Of a DNA stretch of 55,024 nt, positions 1 through 8,461 are shown piece by piece (within the stretch, counting starts at the first letter, position 1; each line of letters opens with the position of its first letter). This DNA is from Zipacnadum sp036504235 (GTDB lineage: Bacteria; Armatimonadota; Zipacnadia; Zipacnadales; Zipacnadaceae). A program made the position numbers and the translations under genes. The stretch covers positions 1 to 55,024 of the forward strand of contig DASXVN010000074.1 of NCBI GenBank assembly GCA_036504235.1, read 5' to 3'. A model generated the notes under the pieces. That model was given only the letters and a program-made list of their open reading frames with translations, did not search any database and was not told the origin of the DNA.

Positions 1-39
1 AAAGAAACTGACCGGCGCATCCTCGTGATCGCCAAGCAT
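1..39 (-). CDS. 5' end of an unidentified gene, clipped by the window edge
   Basis: An ATG at 39 on the minus strand has a strong ribosome binding site (GGAGGTG, 7 bases upstream) and an open frame of 13 codons to the window edge (MLGDHEDAPVSFF). An extended -10 lies just upstream. It is divergent from the marR gene, so the two may share control. Too little protein is visible to assign a family. Confidence 0.5.
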   Translation of the reverse strand, partial: MLGDHEDAPVSFF

Positions 40-66
40 AAAGCACCTCCGGAGTGAAGTGCCTTC

Positions 67-75
67 AGTCTAGCA
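67..75 (-). promoter_or_regulatory. Extended -10 promoter for the clipped left-edge gene
   Basis: On the minus strand the sequence reads TGCTAGACT, a TGn extended -10 followed by TAGACT. No good -35 is visible. It lies about 28 bases upstream of the ATG at 39, a reasonable leader length. Confidence 0.35.
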
Positions 76-189
76 GATTCGCCAAGATTTGAGGAGTACC
101 AGGACGGACTTTTTTAACAGAACCCAAGCTCCGCCCCTACGTACGGCCACGACTTCGCCCCTCCTCCCACCAAAAACCAGGGAACTTAC

Positions 190-218
190 TTGACCCCTGA
201 ATAGTTTAGGTATAAAGT
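190..218 (+). promoter_or_regulatory. marR promoter overlapped by a palindromic operator
   Basis: TTGACC at 190-195 is 17 bases from TAAAGT at 213-218 (or 15 from TATAAA at 211-216). An imperfect inverted repeat, AGTTTA-GGTA-TAAAGT at 203-218 (5 of 6 pairs), covers the -10 region. MarR proteins commonly repress their own operons from such sites. The predicted transcription start is only a few bases before the ATG at 229 and no ribosome binding site is visible, so the message may be nearly leaderless. Confidence 0.55.
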
Positions 219-228
219 AATCACGAAA

Positions 229-768
229 ATGAAGCCCTACAAGTTGTCTCCCGAAGAAGCTAGTGCCCAACAGCTCTGGGAAGCCCTCCTGCGAGCCAGC
301 CTCTCCGTGCGCGGCGAGGTGCGCGAGCTGTTTGCGCAGTGGAACCTGACCGGCGCCCAGTGGCGGGTGCTCATGGTCCTGGCGGCCGCCCCCGACGAGG
401 GGCTGCGCCAGAGCGAGATTGGTGAGCAGATGCTGGTCACCGGCGGCAACGTCACCGGGCTCATTGATCGCCTGGAAGAGGCCGGTCTCGTGTGCCGCCA
501 GGCGCACCCCGACGACCGACGCGTGGTCCTGGCCACCCTCACGCCCCGGGGGCAGAAAGTCTACCAGGAACTGGCGCCGGCGTTCTTCGGGCGCTTGCAC
601 AGGGTGTTCAGCGGGGTCCCGGACAGCTCCCGCGAGCCGCTGCGGATCGCCTTGGGGGAACTAACGCAGAACGTGCAGGATAATCGGGCGGCGGGCGCCT
701 GCTCCGGGTCTGACCCCGGAGGCCCCGGCCCGACCGAAAGAGAGGACGTAGGTCCATGCGGAAAGTGA
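229..768 (+). CDS. MarR-family transcriptional regulator
   Basis: A winged-helix regulator of 179 residues. The recognition region spans residues 60-90 (SEIGEQMLVTGGNVTGLIDR), followed by the family's DDRR wing at about 95-98. These are standard MarR features; such proteins usually repress drug-efflux or stress genes until they bind a ligand. It is the first gene of an efflux operon and overlaps the tolC-like gene by 13 bases, so autoregulation of that operon is the likely role. The last 30 residues are low-complexity, rich in Gly and Pro, and run beyond the normal MarR end (about 145-150). The ligand cannot be told from sequence. Confidence 0.88.
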   Translation: MKPYKLSPEEASAQQLWEALLRASLSVRGEVRELFAQWNLTGAQWRVLMVLAAAPDEGLRQSEIGEQMLVTGGNVTGLIDRLEEAGLVCRQAHPDDRRVVLATLTPRGQKVYQELAPAFFGRLHRVFSGVPDSSREPLRIALGELTQNVQDNRAAGACSGSDPGGPGPTEREDVGPCGK

Positions 769-2126
769 AGAACTGCCAGCGATTAGTCCTCGGAGGACTG
801 GCGCTGATCGCGCTGGCTGCCTCGAGCGCCGGCGCCGCGCCGCGGACGGGGTACGCCCCTCCCCTCCCCGCGGGTGTCGACTTGAGCAAGGCGCTGACCC
901 TGAACGACTGCGTGCAGATCGCGCTGCGGCAGAGCCCCACGCTGGCCGCGACGGCGGACCAGATCATCCAGGCGCAGGCGGGCGTTACCCAGGCCCGGGC
1001 GGCGCTCCTGCCGGCTCTGAGCCTCAACTGGGACGTGATCGCCTCCAAACCGCTGCCGAGCAGTAACAGCACCACGTTTGGCAGCAGCGGTCAGCGCACC
1101 ACCCGCGACCTGTTCCTCCAGCTCTCCCAGACCTTCTACCAGGGCGGGTTGCCCGAGCAGATCGGCGCGGCCCAAGCCTCGGCCACCGCCAGCCGCTGGG
1201 CGCTGCAGGATTCGCGTCGCCTGCTGGTCCTGAGCGTGGCCATCAGCTACTACAACGAACTGGCCGCCGCCGGACTGGCGGAGGTGGCGCAGCGCGCCGT
1301 GAAGACCTCCACGCAGCACCTGGACGCGGCCAACGCCCGCATTGAGGCCGGCACCGCGGCCCGGTCGGACCGTTTCCAGTTCGAGGTAGAACTGCAGACG
1401 GCGCTGGTGGCGGCGATTGCAGCCAACAATCAGGTCAAGACCAGCCTCAACGACCTTAAGCTGGCCATGGGGCTGCCCGCGGAGGCGCCGGTGAAGCTGG
1501 CCGACGCGCTCAGCCGGCCGGCCCTGCCCACCGACACGGAGGACCTCAAGCAGCAGGCTTACCTGCACCGCACCGACGTACAGCGGCTCGTGGCCCTCCG
1601 GGAGAGCGCGCGTCTTAACATGAAGGTGTCGCAGATCCAGGCCGGGCCGGTGCTCACGCTGAGCGGGACCACCGACTGGGGGATGCACACCAACGACGTG
1701 ACGGGCGACTCGTGGCAGGTGCAGGCGGGCGTGGCCATGCCGATTTTCGACGCCGGGCTGACCCGCTCACGCGTGGACTCCAACCGGGCCGCGCTGGACC
1801 AGGCCGATCAGGCCCTGCGCCAGGCCGAGCTATCCATCAGCCATGACCTGGACACCAACTACGCCACGGCCGTGCAGACCAACGCCGGCATTGACGCCGC
1901 CAACGCCTCCGTGGAGGCCGCGCGGGTCAATCTGGCCGCCCAGCAGGAGCGCTACCTGGCCGGGGTGGCCACCGTCATTGACGTGACCGACGCGGAGCAA
2001 AGCCTGCGCTCGGCCGAGGCCAACCAGGTGCAGTCCCTGTACAACTACAACACCGCGCTGGCGGCGCTGTCCGCCGCCCAGGGCCAGTCGGTCGTGCCCG
2101 GGATCGACCTCACCCGCCTGCCCTAG
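756..2126 (+). CDS. TolC-family outer-membrane efflux channel
   Basis: 456 residues with an N-terminal signal peptide (hydrophobic core at about residues 10-22, likely cut after SAGA) and two repeats of the outer-membrane efflux protein family. The helices are Ala, Gln and Asn rich, as in the periplasmic tunnel of TolC. It should form the trimeric outer-membrane duct of the tripartite pump encoded here. The ATG at 756 follows GAGAGGA, about 9 bases upstream, and lies inside the end of the marR gene, suggesting coupled translation. Cargo is unknown. No lipobox Cys is seen, so it is not the lipoprotein (NodT/OprM) subtype. Confidence 0.88.
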   Translation: MRKVKNCQRLVLGGLALIALAASSAGAAPRTGYAPPLPAGVDLSKALTLNDCVQIALRQSPTLAATADQIIQAQAGVTQARAALLPALSLNWDVIASKPLPSSNSTTFGSSGQRTTRDLFLQLSQTFYQGGLPEQIGAAQASATASRWALQDSRRLLVLSVAISYYNELAAAGLAEVAQRAVKTSTQHLDAANARIEAGTAARSDRFQFEVELQTALVAAIAANNQVKTSLNDLKLAMGLPAEAPVKLADALSRPALPTDTEDLKQQAYLHRTDVQRLVALRESARLNMKVSQIQAGPVLTLSGTTDWGMHTNDVTGDSWQVQAGVAMPIFDAGLTRSRVDSNRAALDQADQALRQAELSISHDLDTNYATAVQTNAGIDAANASVEAARVNLAAQQERYLAGVATVIDVTDAEQSLRSAEANQVQSLYNYNTALAALSAAQGQSVVPGIDLTRLP

Positions 2127-2215
2127 AGCCGGAGCCGGGGGGCGCTATCCGCCCTCCCCGGCGATGAAACACGACCATTTGCTGCGATTATCATCGTGTA
2201 AAGGAAGAAATATCT

Positions 2216-4210
2216 ATGGCCGCCACTGCTCCTGTCGAGTCCAAGTCGCGGAAGCCGTTTCTGCGCCGTTATTCGCGGTTACTGGTGGTAATCGTCGTGG
2301 TCCTGGCGCTGGTCGCCGGCGGGCTGATCTGGCGCGCCAAATCCGCCAAACCCGAGTTGGCGGGCGTGAGGACGGCCCAGATCACCCGCGGCACGCTGAC
2401 CAAGACCATCGTCAGCACGGGCCTGATCGCCGCCCAGACCGGCGCCGACGTGAAGATCGGCTCCCAGATCACCGGACGGATCAAGCGCCTCTACGCCGAC
2501 CTGGATACTCAGGTCACGGCCGGTCAGGTGATTGCCGAGCTGGACGCTCCCGACCTGCAGGCCAACCTCGACAGCGCCCGCCGCAACCAGGCGCAGGCCG
2601 AGGCGCGCTACACGCAGCAACTCGAGGGCGTCTCCATGACCCACACCCAGGTGGCCACCGCTTTCGAGCAAGCCAGCGAGAACATCCATCGCTCGCAGTC
2701 CGTGTCGCAGCAATCCAGCGCGGGTCTGGTCAGCGCCCAAAGCCGGCTGGCTTCCTCGCAGGCCGGTCTCACCAGCGCCCAGGCGCGGCAGCGGTCGGCA
2801 GAGGCGAACCTGCGCTCGGCGCGCGCCTCGGCCGCGCAGCAGCCGATCCAGACCAGCACCGACATTCGGCGGGCCGAGGCGGCGCTGAGCACCGCCCGCT
2901 CCAGCCTGCGGCAGACCCAGGTGGGCGTCGAGCAGCAGATCAGCTCCAGCCAAGCCGCCCTGAAACAGGCGCAGGCGAATGCGACGTTGGCCGCCGCCAC
3001 CCTGGGCCGGCAGGAGACGCTGCTGGCCAAGGGCTACGTGGCCCAGCAGGACGTGGACACCGCGCGCGCGGCCAAGGAAGTAGCCGACCAGACGGTCGCC
3101 ACCGCGCAGGCCAACCTGCAACTCACCCGTGACAAGACTACGGCGGACCTGCAGTCCGCCCAGGACCAGGTGACCCAAGCCGAGGCCGCGCTGCAGGCCG
3201 CGCAGGCGGAGACCAACACCAACGCCGTGCGCACTGAGGCGGTAGCCGCCGCGGAAGCTTCCGTGGCCGATGCGGTAGCCGCCGTGCAGGCCGCGCGGAT
3301 GGCCATCGAGAGCGCCCAGTCGGACATCGTCTCGGCTCGCGCCGCTCTGCAGGCGTCGGGCAGCGACGTGCGCAACAGCCAGACCGCGCAGCAGACTGCT
3401 CTGGCCAACCTGACCCAGGACAAACTCAAGCAGCAAGACGTCAAGGCGGCCTACGAAGCCGTCATGCAGACGCGGGCGCAGGTGGCCTTCCAGTCGGCCC
3501 AGTTCGACAAGAGCTTCATCCGCACCCCCATCTCCGGCACGGTCGTCACCCTAACGCAACAGCAGGGCGAAACGGTCGCCGCCGGCCTGTCGGCGCCCAC
3601 GCTGATTGAAGTCGTCGATCTCAAGCGCCTGCAGGTCAACGCCTATGTGGACGAGACCGATATCGGCCAGGTGCGGGTAGGACAGGCGGCGGCGGTCACC
3701 GTGGACGCCTATCCCAAACGCAACTTCCCCGGCAAGGTGACTGCCGTCGCGGCGGCGGCGACCATGCAGCAGAACGTAGTTACCTATCTGGTAACCGTGG
3801 CCCTCGACACGCCGCCCGTGGGGGCGCTCAAGCCCCAGATGACCGCCAACGTGACCATTACCGTACAGCAGAAGGACAACATCGTGCTGGCCCCCAACGA
3901 GGCCATCAAGGCCCAGAAGTCGGGGACCAAAGTCGTGGTCATGAACGCGGGCACGCCCGAGGTGCGTCCGGTGACTACCGGCCTGACCGACGGGACCAAT
4001 ACCGAGGTTGTCAGCGGGCTGCAGGAGGGCGAAACCGTGGTGCTGGCCGGCTTCGATAAGCTGGGCATCACCGGCTTCGCCAGCGGCGCCGGGGTGCCGG
4101 GCTTCCTGACCCGCGGTCCGCTGGGCACCGGCAGTAGCAGCACCAACGGGGCGGGTGCCCGCGGGGGCGGCGCCGCCCGCGGCGGGGGCGGAGGAGGCCG
4201 GGGCGGCTAG
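2216..4210 (+). CDS. MacA/HlyD-like periplasmic adaptor with an extra-long coiled coil
   Basis: 664 residues. One N-terminal membrane anchor (about 23-40) is followed by the first half of a lipoyl/barrel-sandwich domain (about 75-112), a very long Ala/Gln-rich helical hairpin (about 112-428), the second lipoyl half (TPISGTVVTL at about 433) and a beta-barrel/membrane-proximal domain. The last 25 residues are almost all Gly, Ala and Arg. MacA proteins are about 370 residues with a hairpin of roughly 100, so this one is much extended. It should link the MacB-like transporter to the TolC-like channel. AAGGAAG upstream supports the ATG at 2216. Confidence 0.87.
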   Translation: MAATAPVESKSRKPFLRRYSRLLVVIVVVLALVAGGLIWRAKSAKPELAGVRTAQITRGTLTKTIVSTGLIAAQTGADVKIGSQITGRIKRLYADLDTQVTAGQVIAELDAPDLQANLDSARRNQAQAEARYTQQLEGVSMTHTQVATAFEQASENIHRSQSVSQQSSAGLVSAQSRLASSQAGLTSAQARQRSAEANLRSARASAAQQPIQTSTDIRRAEAALSTARSSLRQTQVGVEQQISSSQAALKQAQANATLAAATLGRQETLLAKGYVAQQDVDTARAAKEVADQTVATAQANLQLTRDKTTADLQSAQDQVTQAEAALQAAQAETNTNAVRTEAVAAAEASVADAVAAVQAARMAIESAQSDIVSARAALQASGSDVRNSQTAQQTALANLTQDKLKQQDVKAAYEAVMQTRAQVAFQSAQFDKSFIRTPISGTVVTLTQQQGETVAAGLSAPTLIEVVDLKRLQVNAYVDETDIGQVRVGQAAAVTVDAYPKRNFPGKVTAVAAAATMQQNVVTYLVTVALDTPPVGALKPQMTANVTITVQQKDNIVLAPNEAIKAQKSGTKVVVMNAGTPEVRPVTTGLTDGTNTEVVSGLQEGETVVLAGFDKLGITGFASGAGVPGFLTRGPLGTGSSSTNGAGARGGGAARGGGGGGRGG

Positions 4211-4212
4211 CT

Positions 4213-4953
4213 ATGAGCATTATCAAGATGACCGACATAACCAAGCTGTATATGCTCGGCGAGGTGGAGGTCCGCGCCTTGTGCGGGGTCTCCCTGTCCG
4301 TGGACGCCGGCGAGTTTGTGGCCATCATGGGCCCCTCCGGCTCGGGCAAGAGCACCATGATGCACATCATGGGCTGCCTGGACACGCCGACTTCCGGCTC
4401 CTATGAGTTGAACGGCCGCGAGGTGGCCGCGCTCACCGACGAGGAACTGGCACTGGTGCGCAATAAGGAAATCGGCTTCGTCTTCCAGCAGTACAACCTG
4501 CTCTCGCGAACCACGGCGCTGGAGAACGTGGAGCTGCCCCTGCTCTATAACGGGGCCAAGGACCGCAAGGAGCGGGCCGTCGCCTCCCTGGAGCGCGTGG
4601 GGCTGGGCGACCGACTGGGGCACTACCCCAACCAGCTTTCCGGCGGCCAGCAGCAGCGGGTGGCGATTGCCCGCGCGCTGGTCAACGATCCCGCCATCAT
4701 CCTCGCCGACGAGCCGACCGGTAACCTGGCCAGCCTCCAGGGCGAGGAGATCATGGCCCTGTTCCAAGAGCTTAACGACGGAGGAATCACGGTGGTCATG
4801 GTGACCCACGAGCACGATATCGCCGAGCACGCCAAACGCAACGTGGTCTTCCGCGACGGGCTACTGGTAGCGGACCAGTTGGTCGCGACTCAGTTGCGCG
4901 CCACCGACGTGCTGGCCGACATGCCCACAGAAGTGGCGGGGGTGGTAGTTTGA
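4213..4953 (+). CDS. MacB/LolD-type ABC transporter ATPase
   Basis: A 246-residue nucleotide-binding subunit. Visible motifs are Walker A GPSGSGKST (40-48), Q-loop Gln92, signature LSGGQ (142-146), Walker B IILADE (162-167) and the H-loop His199. It powers the permease encoded next. The gene starts two bases after the adaptor's stop and its TGA overlaps the next gene's TTG start, so the subunits are translationally coupled. MacB of E. coli is one fused chain; here ATPase and permease are separate, which is common in other phyla. Confidence 0.93.
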   Translation: MSIIKMTDITKLYMLGEVEVRALCGVSLSVDAGEFVAIMGPSGSGKSTMMHIMGCLDTPTSGSYELNGREVAALTDEELALVRNKEIGFVFQQYNLLSRTTALENVELPLLYNGAKDRKERAVASLERVGLGDRLGHYPNQLSGGQQQRVAIARALVNDPAIILADEPTGNLASLQGEEIMALFQELNDGGITVVMVTHEHDIAEHAKRNVVFRDGLLVADQLVATQLRATDVLADMPTEVAGVVV

Positions 4954-6185
4954 ACCTCTCGGAGAGCGTCCGCATCGCCCTGCGCGCCCTGCGGCTCAAC
5001 AAGATGCGCACCGGCCTGACCATGCTGGGCATCATCATCGGCGTGGCCGCGGTCATTGCCATGGTCGGCATCGGCCAGGGCGCTGCCAAACAGATCAAGG
5101 ACCAGTTCGCCTCCATGGGCACCAACATGCTGATGGTTAGCCGGGGCGGCTCGCACTCGCGGCCGGGCCCGGGGTCCACCTCCGCGCCCCCCGTCAGTCT
5201 GGTCCCCGCCGACGCGGAGGCGATCGCCAGCCGCTTCCCCGATACCATCGCGGCTGTGGCGCAGGTCTGCCGGGGCAACGGGGACACCAAACTGGGCGAC
5301 AAGGTCTGGAGCACCAATGTGATCGGCGCCACCCCAGAATACGAAACCGTCGCCAAGTGGCCGGTCTCCGAGGGGAACTTCGTCAGTGCGACGGACCAGG
5401 AAGGGCGGTCGCGCGTAGCCGTGGTGGGGCGCACCTTGATCGAGAATCTCACCGGCGACCGCTCCACCAACCTGATCGGGCAGACGATCCAGATCAACCG
5501 GACCCAGTTCACGGTCATCGGCATCCTGCAGGAGAAGGGCTCCGGCGCCTTCGGCCAGGACCAGGACGACATCGTCATCATCCCCTGCAGCACGGCCATG
5601 CGCCGCGTCTTCAACCGCACCTACCTCAACGAAATTGACGTCATGTGCGTCACCGAAGGCGACATGGATCTGGCGACTGAGCAGATCACCAACCTGATGC
5701 GTGAGCGGCACAAGCTGCGCCCGCCCTTCCCGGACAATGACGATTTCACCGTCCGCAACCAGGCCCAGATTCTGGCGGCGAGCGCCCAAAGCTCCAGCAC
5801 CATGACCGCGCTGCTGGGCGGTATCGCCCTGGTCTCGCTGCTGGTCGGCGGCATCGGCATCATGAATATCATGCTGGTGTCGGTCACCGAGCGCACCCGG
5901 GAAATCGGCATCCGCAAGGCGGTCGGCGCGACCGGCCACCATATCATGATCCAGTTCCTGATCGAGGCCGTGGTCATTTCCATATTAGGCGGGATCATCG
6001 GCGTCGCGCTAGGGCTGACCCTGGCCCGGCTGGGCGCCGTCCTGCTCAACCTGGCGCCACTGGTGAGCACCAGCACCGTGCTGCTCGCGGTCGCGGTGTC
6101 CGCGGCGATCGGCATCTTCTTCGGCATCTACCCGGCCCGCAAAGCCGCGCACCTCAACCCGATTGACGCCCTGCGGTTCGAGTAA
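4950..6185 (+). CDS. MacB-type ABC transporter permease (FtsX-like)
   Basis: 411 residues: a first membrane helix at about 21-43, a MacB-type periplasmic domain of about 230 residues, then three C-terminal helices of the FtsX domain (roughly 285-400) with the conserved TREIGIRKAVGA segment. The start is TTG at 4950, overlapping the stop of the ATPase gene. MacB pumps use ATP in the cytoplasm to drive substrate from the periplasm into a TolC channel; macrolides, peptides or lipids are possible cargos, not resolvable here. Last gene of the operon, followed by a terminator. Confidence 0.92.
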   Translation: MNLSESVRIALRALRLNKMRTGLTMLGIIIGVAAVIAMVGIGQGAAKQIKDQFASMGTNMLMVSRGGSHSRPGPGSTSAPPVSLVPADAEAIASRFPDTIAAVAQVCRGNGDTKLGDKVWSTNVIGATPEYETVAKWPVSEGNFVSATDQEGRSRVAVVGRTLIENLTGDRSTNLIGQTIQINRTQFTVIGILQEKGSGAFGQDQDDIVIIPCSTAMRRVFNRTYLNEIDVMCVTEGDMDLATEQITNLMRERHKLRPPFPDNDDFTVRNQAQILAASAQSSSTMTALLGGIALVSLLVGGIGIMNIMLVSVTERTREIGIRKAVGATGHHIMIQFLIEAVVISILGGIIGVALGLTLARLGAVLLNLAPLVSTSTVLLAVAVSAAIGIFFGIYPARKAAHLNPIDALRFE

Positions 6186-6216
6186 GCGGCGCGCAGAACA
6201 CCAGACAACGACAGAG

Positions 6217-6247
6217 CGGCCCGGTCAATTAGCGACCGGGCCGTTTC
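6217..6247 (+). terminator. Rho-independent terminator of the efflux operon
   Basis: Ten-base perfect stem CGGCCCGGTC / GACCGGGCCG (6217-6226 and 6234-6243) with a 7-base loop, followed by TTTCT. It lies 31 bases after the permease stop, between converging operons. Confidence 0.8.
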
Positions 6248-6257
6248 TCCCTCATCC

Positions 6258-6301
6258 CCCCTCTCCTGCGGGCGCTCGTCGGCGAGCGCCACGGAGAGGG
6301 G
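6258..6301. repeat. Palindromic intergenic repeat, REP-like
   Basis: A long hairpin: outer arms CCCCTCTCC / GGAGAGGGG (6258-6266 and 6293-6301) and inner arms GGCGCTCG / CGAGCGCC around TCGG. The C-rich and G-rich outer arms resemble dispersed palindromic repeats common between bacterial genes. It may also stop transcription of the minus-strand operon ending at 6348, but has no T run on either side. Confidence 0.55.
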
Positions 6302-6347
6302 CCGGGGGCATGTCCGCCGTAGCTTCAGCGAAGGCGGGTGAGGCAGG

Positions 6348-8420
6348 CTACCGCGTCAGCCTATAAATGCTCCACGGCTGCATTGCCAGGGTCTCCCCGG
6401 CCGCCACCTCTTCACCGCTGAGCACGTCCTCGCCGCTCATGGTCGCGGGCAGAGGCAACTGGCCGGCGCCAAAGGACCAGACAATCAGCGTGCTGCCGTC
6501 CCGGGACTGCCAGGCCATGCCCAGATCGTCGCGGAGGATCCGGGGCACATCCATCTCGTCCCGCAGCCGCGCGTAGGCGCGGTTCCAGGCCACGACCTCC
6601 GGCGTCACCCACTGCCACAGACCCGGCGCCAGAGGGCGGGTGTTGGCGCACAGCGGCCCCCGGACGGCCAGCGAGCGGAAGTAGTCCGCGGCGGTGACGG
6701 AGCCCCGGTCAATCCACGCTTCCTCCACCCGGAAATTGGCGTCAATCAGGGTGTAGGCCTTCTCGCCGGCGTAGTCCGTGAAGAAGTTGCCGTGGAAGCT
6801 GCCCTCGTGCTCCCCGGCACCGGTTCCCACGCCGCCAATGCCACACGACCCCAGGCCAAAGGGTCCGTCGCCCTCAATCTCCCAGTCCACGCCGCGCTCC
6901 TGACACCAGGCCTGGACCTCCCAGAGCTTGGCCAACCCCGGCCGGCGGGCGGGATCGCCGTAGTTGACCGGCAGAGCCGCCAGATTGGGGTACGAGTCGA
7001 AGAAGAAGCACTCCACGCCGACCTCCTCCACGCAATGCTTGACGCACTCGAACCAGTGATCCCCGCCGGCGCCGGCCAGGTCCAGCGCCGCGATCTCCGC
7101 GTAGCCGCCGGAGAAGCGCCCGCCGAATATATCCTGCGCCAGAACGTCCGGGTGCGTGGCCAGCAGCGGGGAGTCCGGGAAGAGAATGGCGATATGCGCA
7201 GCGAGCCAGGGCATGGCCCGCACGCCGACCCGCCGCCCCGCGTCGCAGACGCTGCGCATCAGGTCATCGCCGCCCCACTCAGGAGCGAATTTGTAGTCGT
7301 AGGGGGCGCAGATGGAGTGGCCGTGGTCATTCAGCTCCTGGGTCTGATCGGCGGCCCGGGCGCACTCCCACCAGGGGCCGAAGAAGAGCGCGTTGAAGCC
7401 CAGGTCGGCGGCGCGGGGCAAAAGCTCGTCCCGCACCCGCTCCAGAAGCACCCGGGCGCTGTCCGGATCAGCGATCTCCGGCGACTGCTCCACCTGATAC
7501 ATGAGCGGGGCGCGGCGCGCCGGGAGGCCTACCTGCCCGCCAAAGTGGTCCCGCGACCACTGCCAGCAGTGCATCCAGCGGGTGCGGCCCTCCGCGAGCG
7601 TCTCCCCCTCCTGCGCGGGGCAGAACAGCACCCAGCGCGCGGGCAGTTCGACGTCCGCGCTCATGGCGAACCAGTACTCATCGAGAATCTGCACCCACGG
7701 GCTGCCCGCTTCCCGCTGCACCAGACTGTTGATGCAATCGGGGCGGTCCCAGGCCAGCAGCAGGCTGCCGCGCGGGTTCCACTCGTAGTCAAAGCACTGC
7801 ATGGCCCCAAACCGCGGGCGCATCTGCATATAGGTGCCGGCGACCTCGTCCTGGGATTTGCCGTATTCCTCGGAGGTGGTATAGCGGTTTTCCGCGTCGA
7901 GAATGATCTCCGGCGGGGAGAAGCAGGTGCGCGAGACCAGCAGGTTGCCCGCCGCCTGCCCGCCCAGCTCCCAGGTGGCCCAGTCGAGCAGCCGGTGAAT
8001 CTCCCGGCTCTCGCTGCGGAAGCGGTAGCTGTAGGCAAAGCCGTCCCAGGTCTCGCCCTCGATATCCTGCCGCAGCGGGGTCAGGCGCCACTCCAGCAGG
8101 TCCTCTACCGGTTCGGCGGGCAGTTCGGTGACGAACATGGGACGGTAGAAGTCAAACTGCGGATGGCCCACGCCGGGCGCGCCGACTAACTTGATCCGCA
8201 GCAGGAAACCCTCGGCGTCGGCCTCGGCGGAGAGCAGCTCCATGCGGTCATAGGTCAGTCCGCCGGGCGTGCTAATCCGGGGCCGCAGCGGCCAGGTCCC
8301 GTCGCGCAAGGGCACCCCGTCGCAGGACACCTGCCCCAGGCCGAGAAAACAGCACCCCTCGAAAAGCAGCTCAATCTCCACCCCATTGCTCAGTTTGATC
8401 CAGGTCTGGTCAGTTGACAT
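6348..8420 (-). CDS. Glycoside-hydrolase-like protein, probable TIM barrel
   Basis: 690 residues from the ATG at 8420, which has a GGAGG site 12 bases upstream; longer starts have none. No signal peptide. An N-terminal beta-rich region (about 1-280) precedes a likely (beta/alpha)8 barrel: FFGPWWE (about 345), VGVRAMPWLAAH, then CFFFDSYPNL (about 472), whose Asp is placed like a catalytic residue of GH27/GH36-type barrels, and WEIEGDGPFG (about 511). A small C-terminal beta domain ends near 690. The fold and residues are inference; I cannot name a GH family or substrate. It is cotranscribed with the FAD oxidoreductase gene 41 bases upstream, suggesting joint action on a sugar compound. Confidence 0.6.
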   Translation of the reverse strand: MSTDQTWIKLSNGVEIELLFEGCCFLGLGQVSCDGVPLRDGTWPLRPRISTPGGLTYDRMELLSAEADAEGFLLRIKLVGAPGVGHPQFDFYRPMFVTELPAEPVEDLLEWRLTPLRQDIEGETWDGFAYSYRFRSESREIHRLLDWATWELGGQAAGNLLVSRTCFSPPEIILDAENRYTTSEEYGKSQDEVAGTYMQMRPRFGAMQCFDYEWNPRGSLLLAWDRPDCINSLVQREAGSPWVQILDEYWFAMSADVELPARWVLFCPAQEGETLAEGRTRWMHCWQWSRDHFGGQVGLPARRAPLMYQVEQSPEIADPDSARVLLERVRDELLPRAADLGFNALFFGPWWECARAADQTQELNDHGHSICAPYDYKFAPEWGGDDLMRSVCDAGRRVGVRAMPWLAAHIAILFPDSPLLATHPDVLAQDIFGGRFSGGYAEIAALDLAGAGGDHWFECVKHCVEEVGVECFFFDSYPNLAALPVNYGDPARRPGLAKLWEVQAWCQERGVDWEIEGDGPFGLGSCGIGGVGTGAGEHEGSFHGNFFTDYAGEKAYTLIDANFRVEEAWIDRGSVTAADYFRSLAVRGPLCANTRPLAPGLWQWVTPEVVAWNRAYARLRDEMDVPRILRDDLGMAWQSRDGSTLIVWSFGAGQLPLPATMSGEDVLSGEEVAAGETLAMQPWSIYRLTR

Positions 8421-8461
8421 AGGTCCGTTTCCTCCGTGTGAAGTCTCCGTCTGGGCCGAGC

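Noticed and set aside
2279..3436. A 385-codon open frame on the minus strand opposite the adaptor gene
   Set aside because: High GC keeps antisense frames open; it has no ribosome binding site and the plus-strand protein has clear domains. The same holds for 783-1688 and 14632-15765 on the minus strand.
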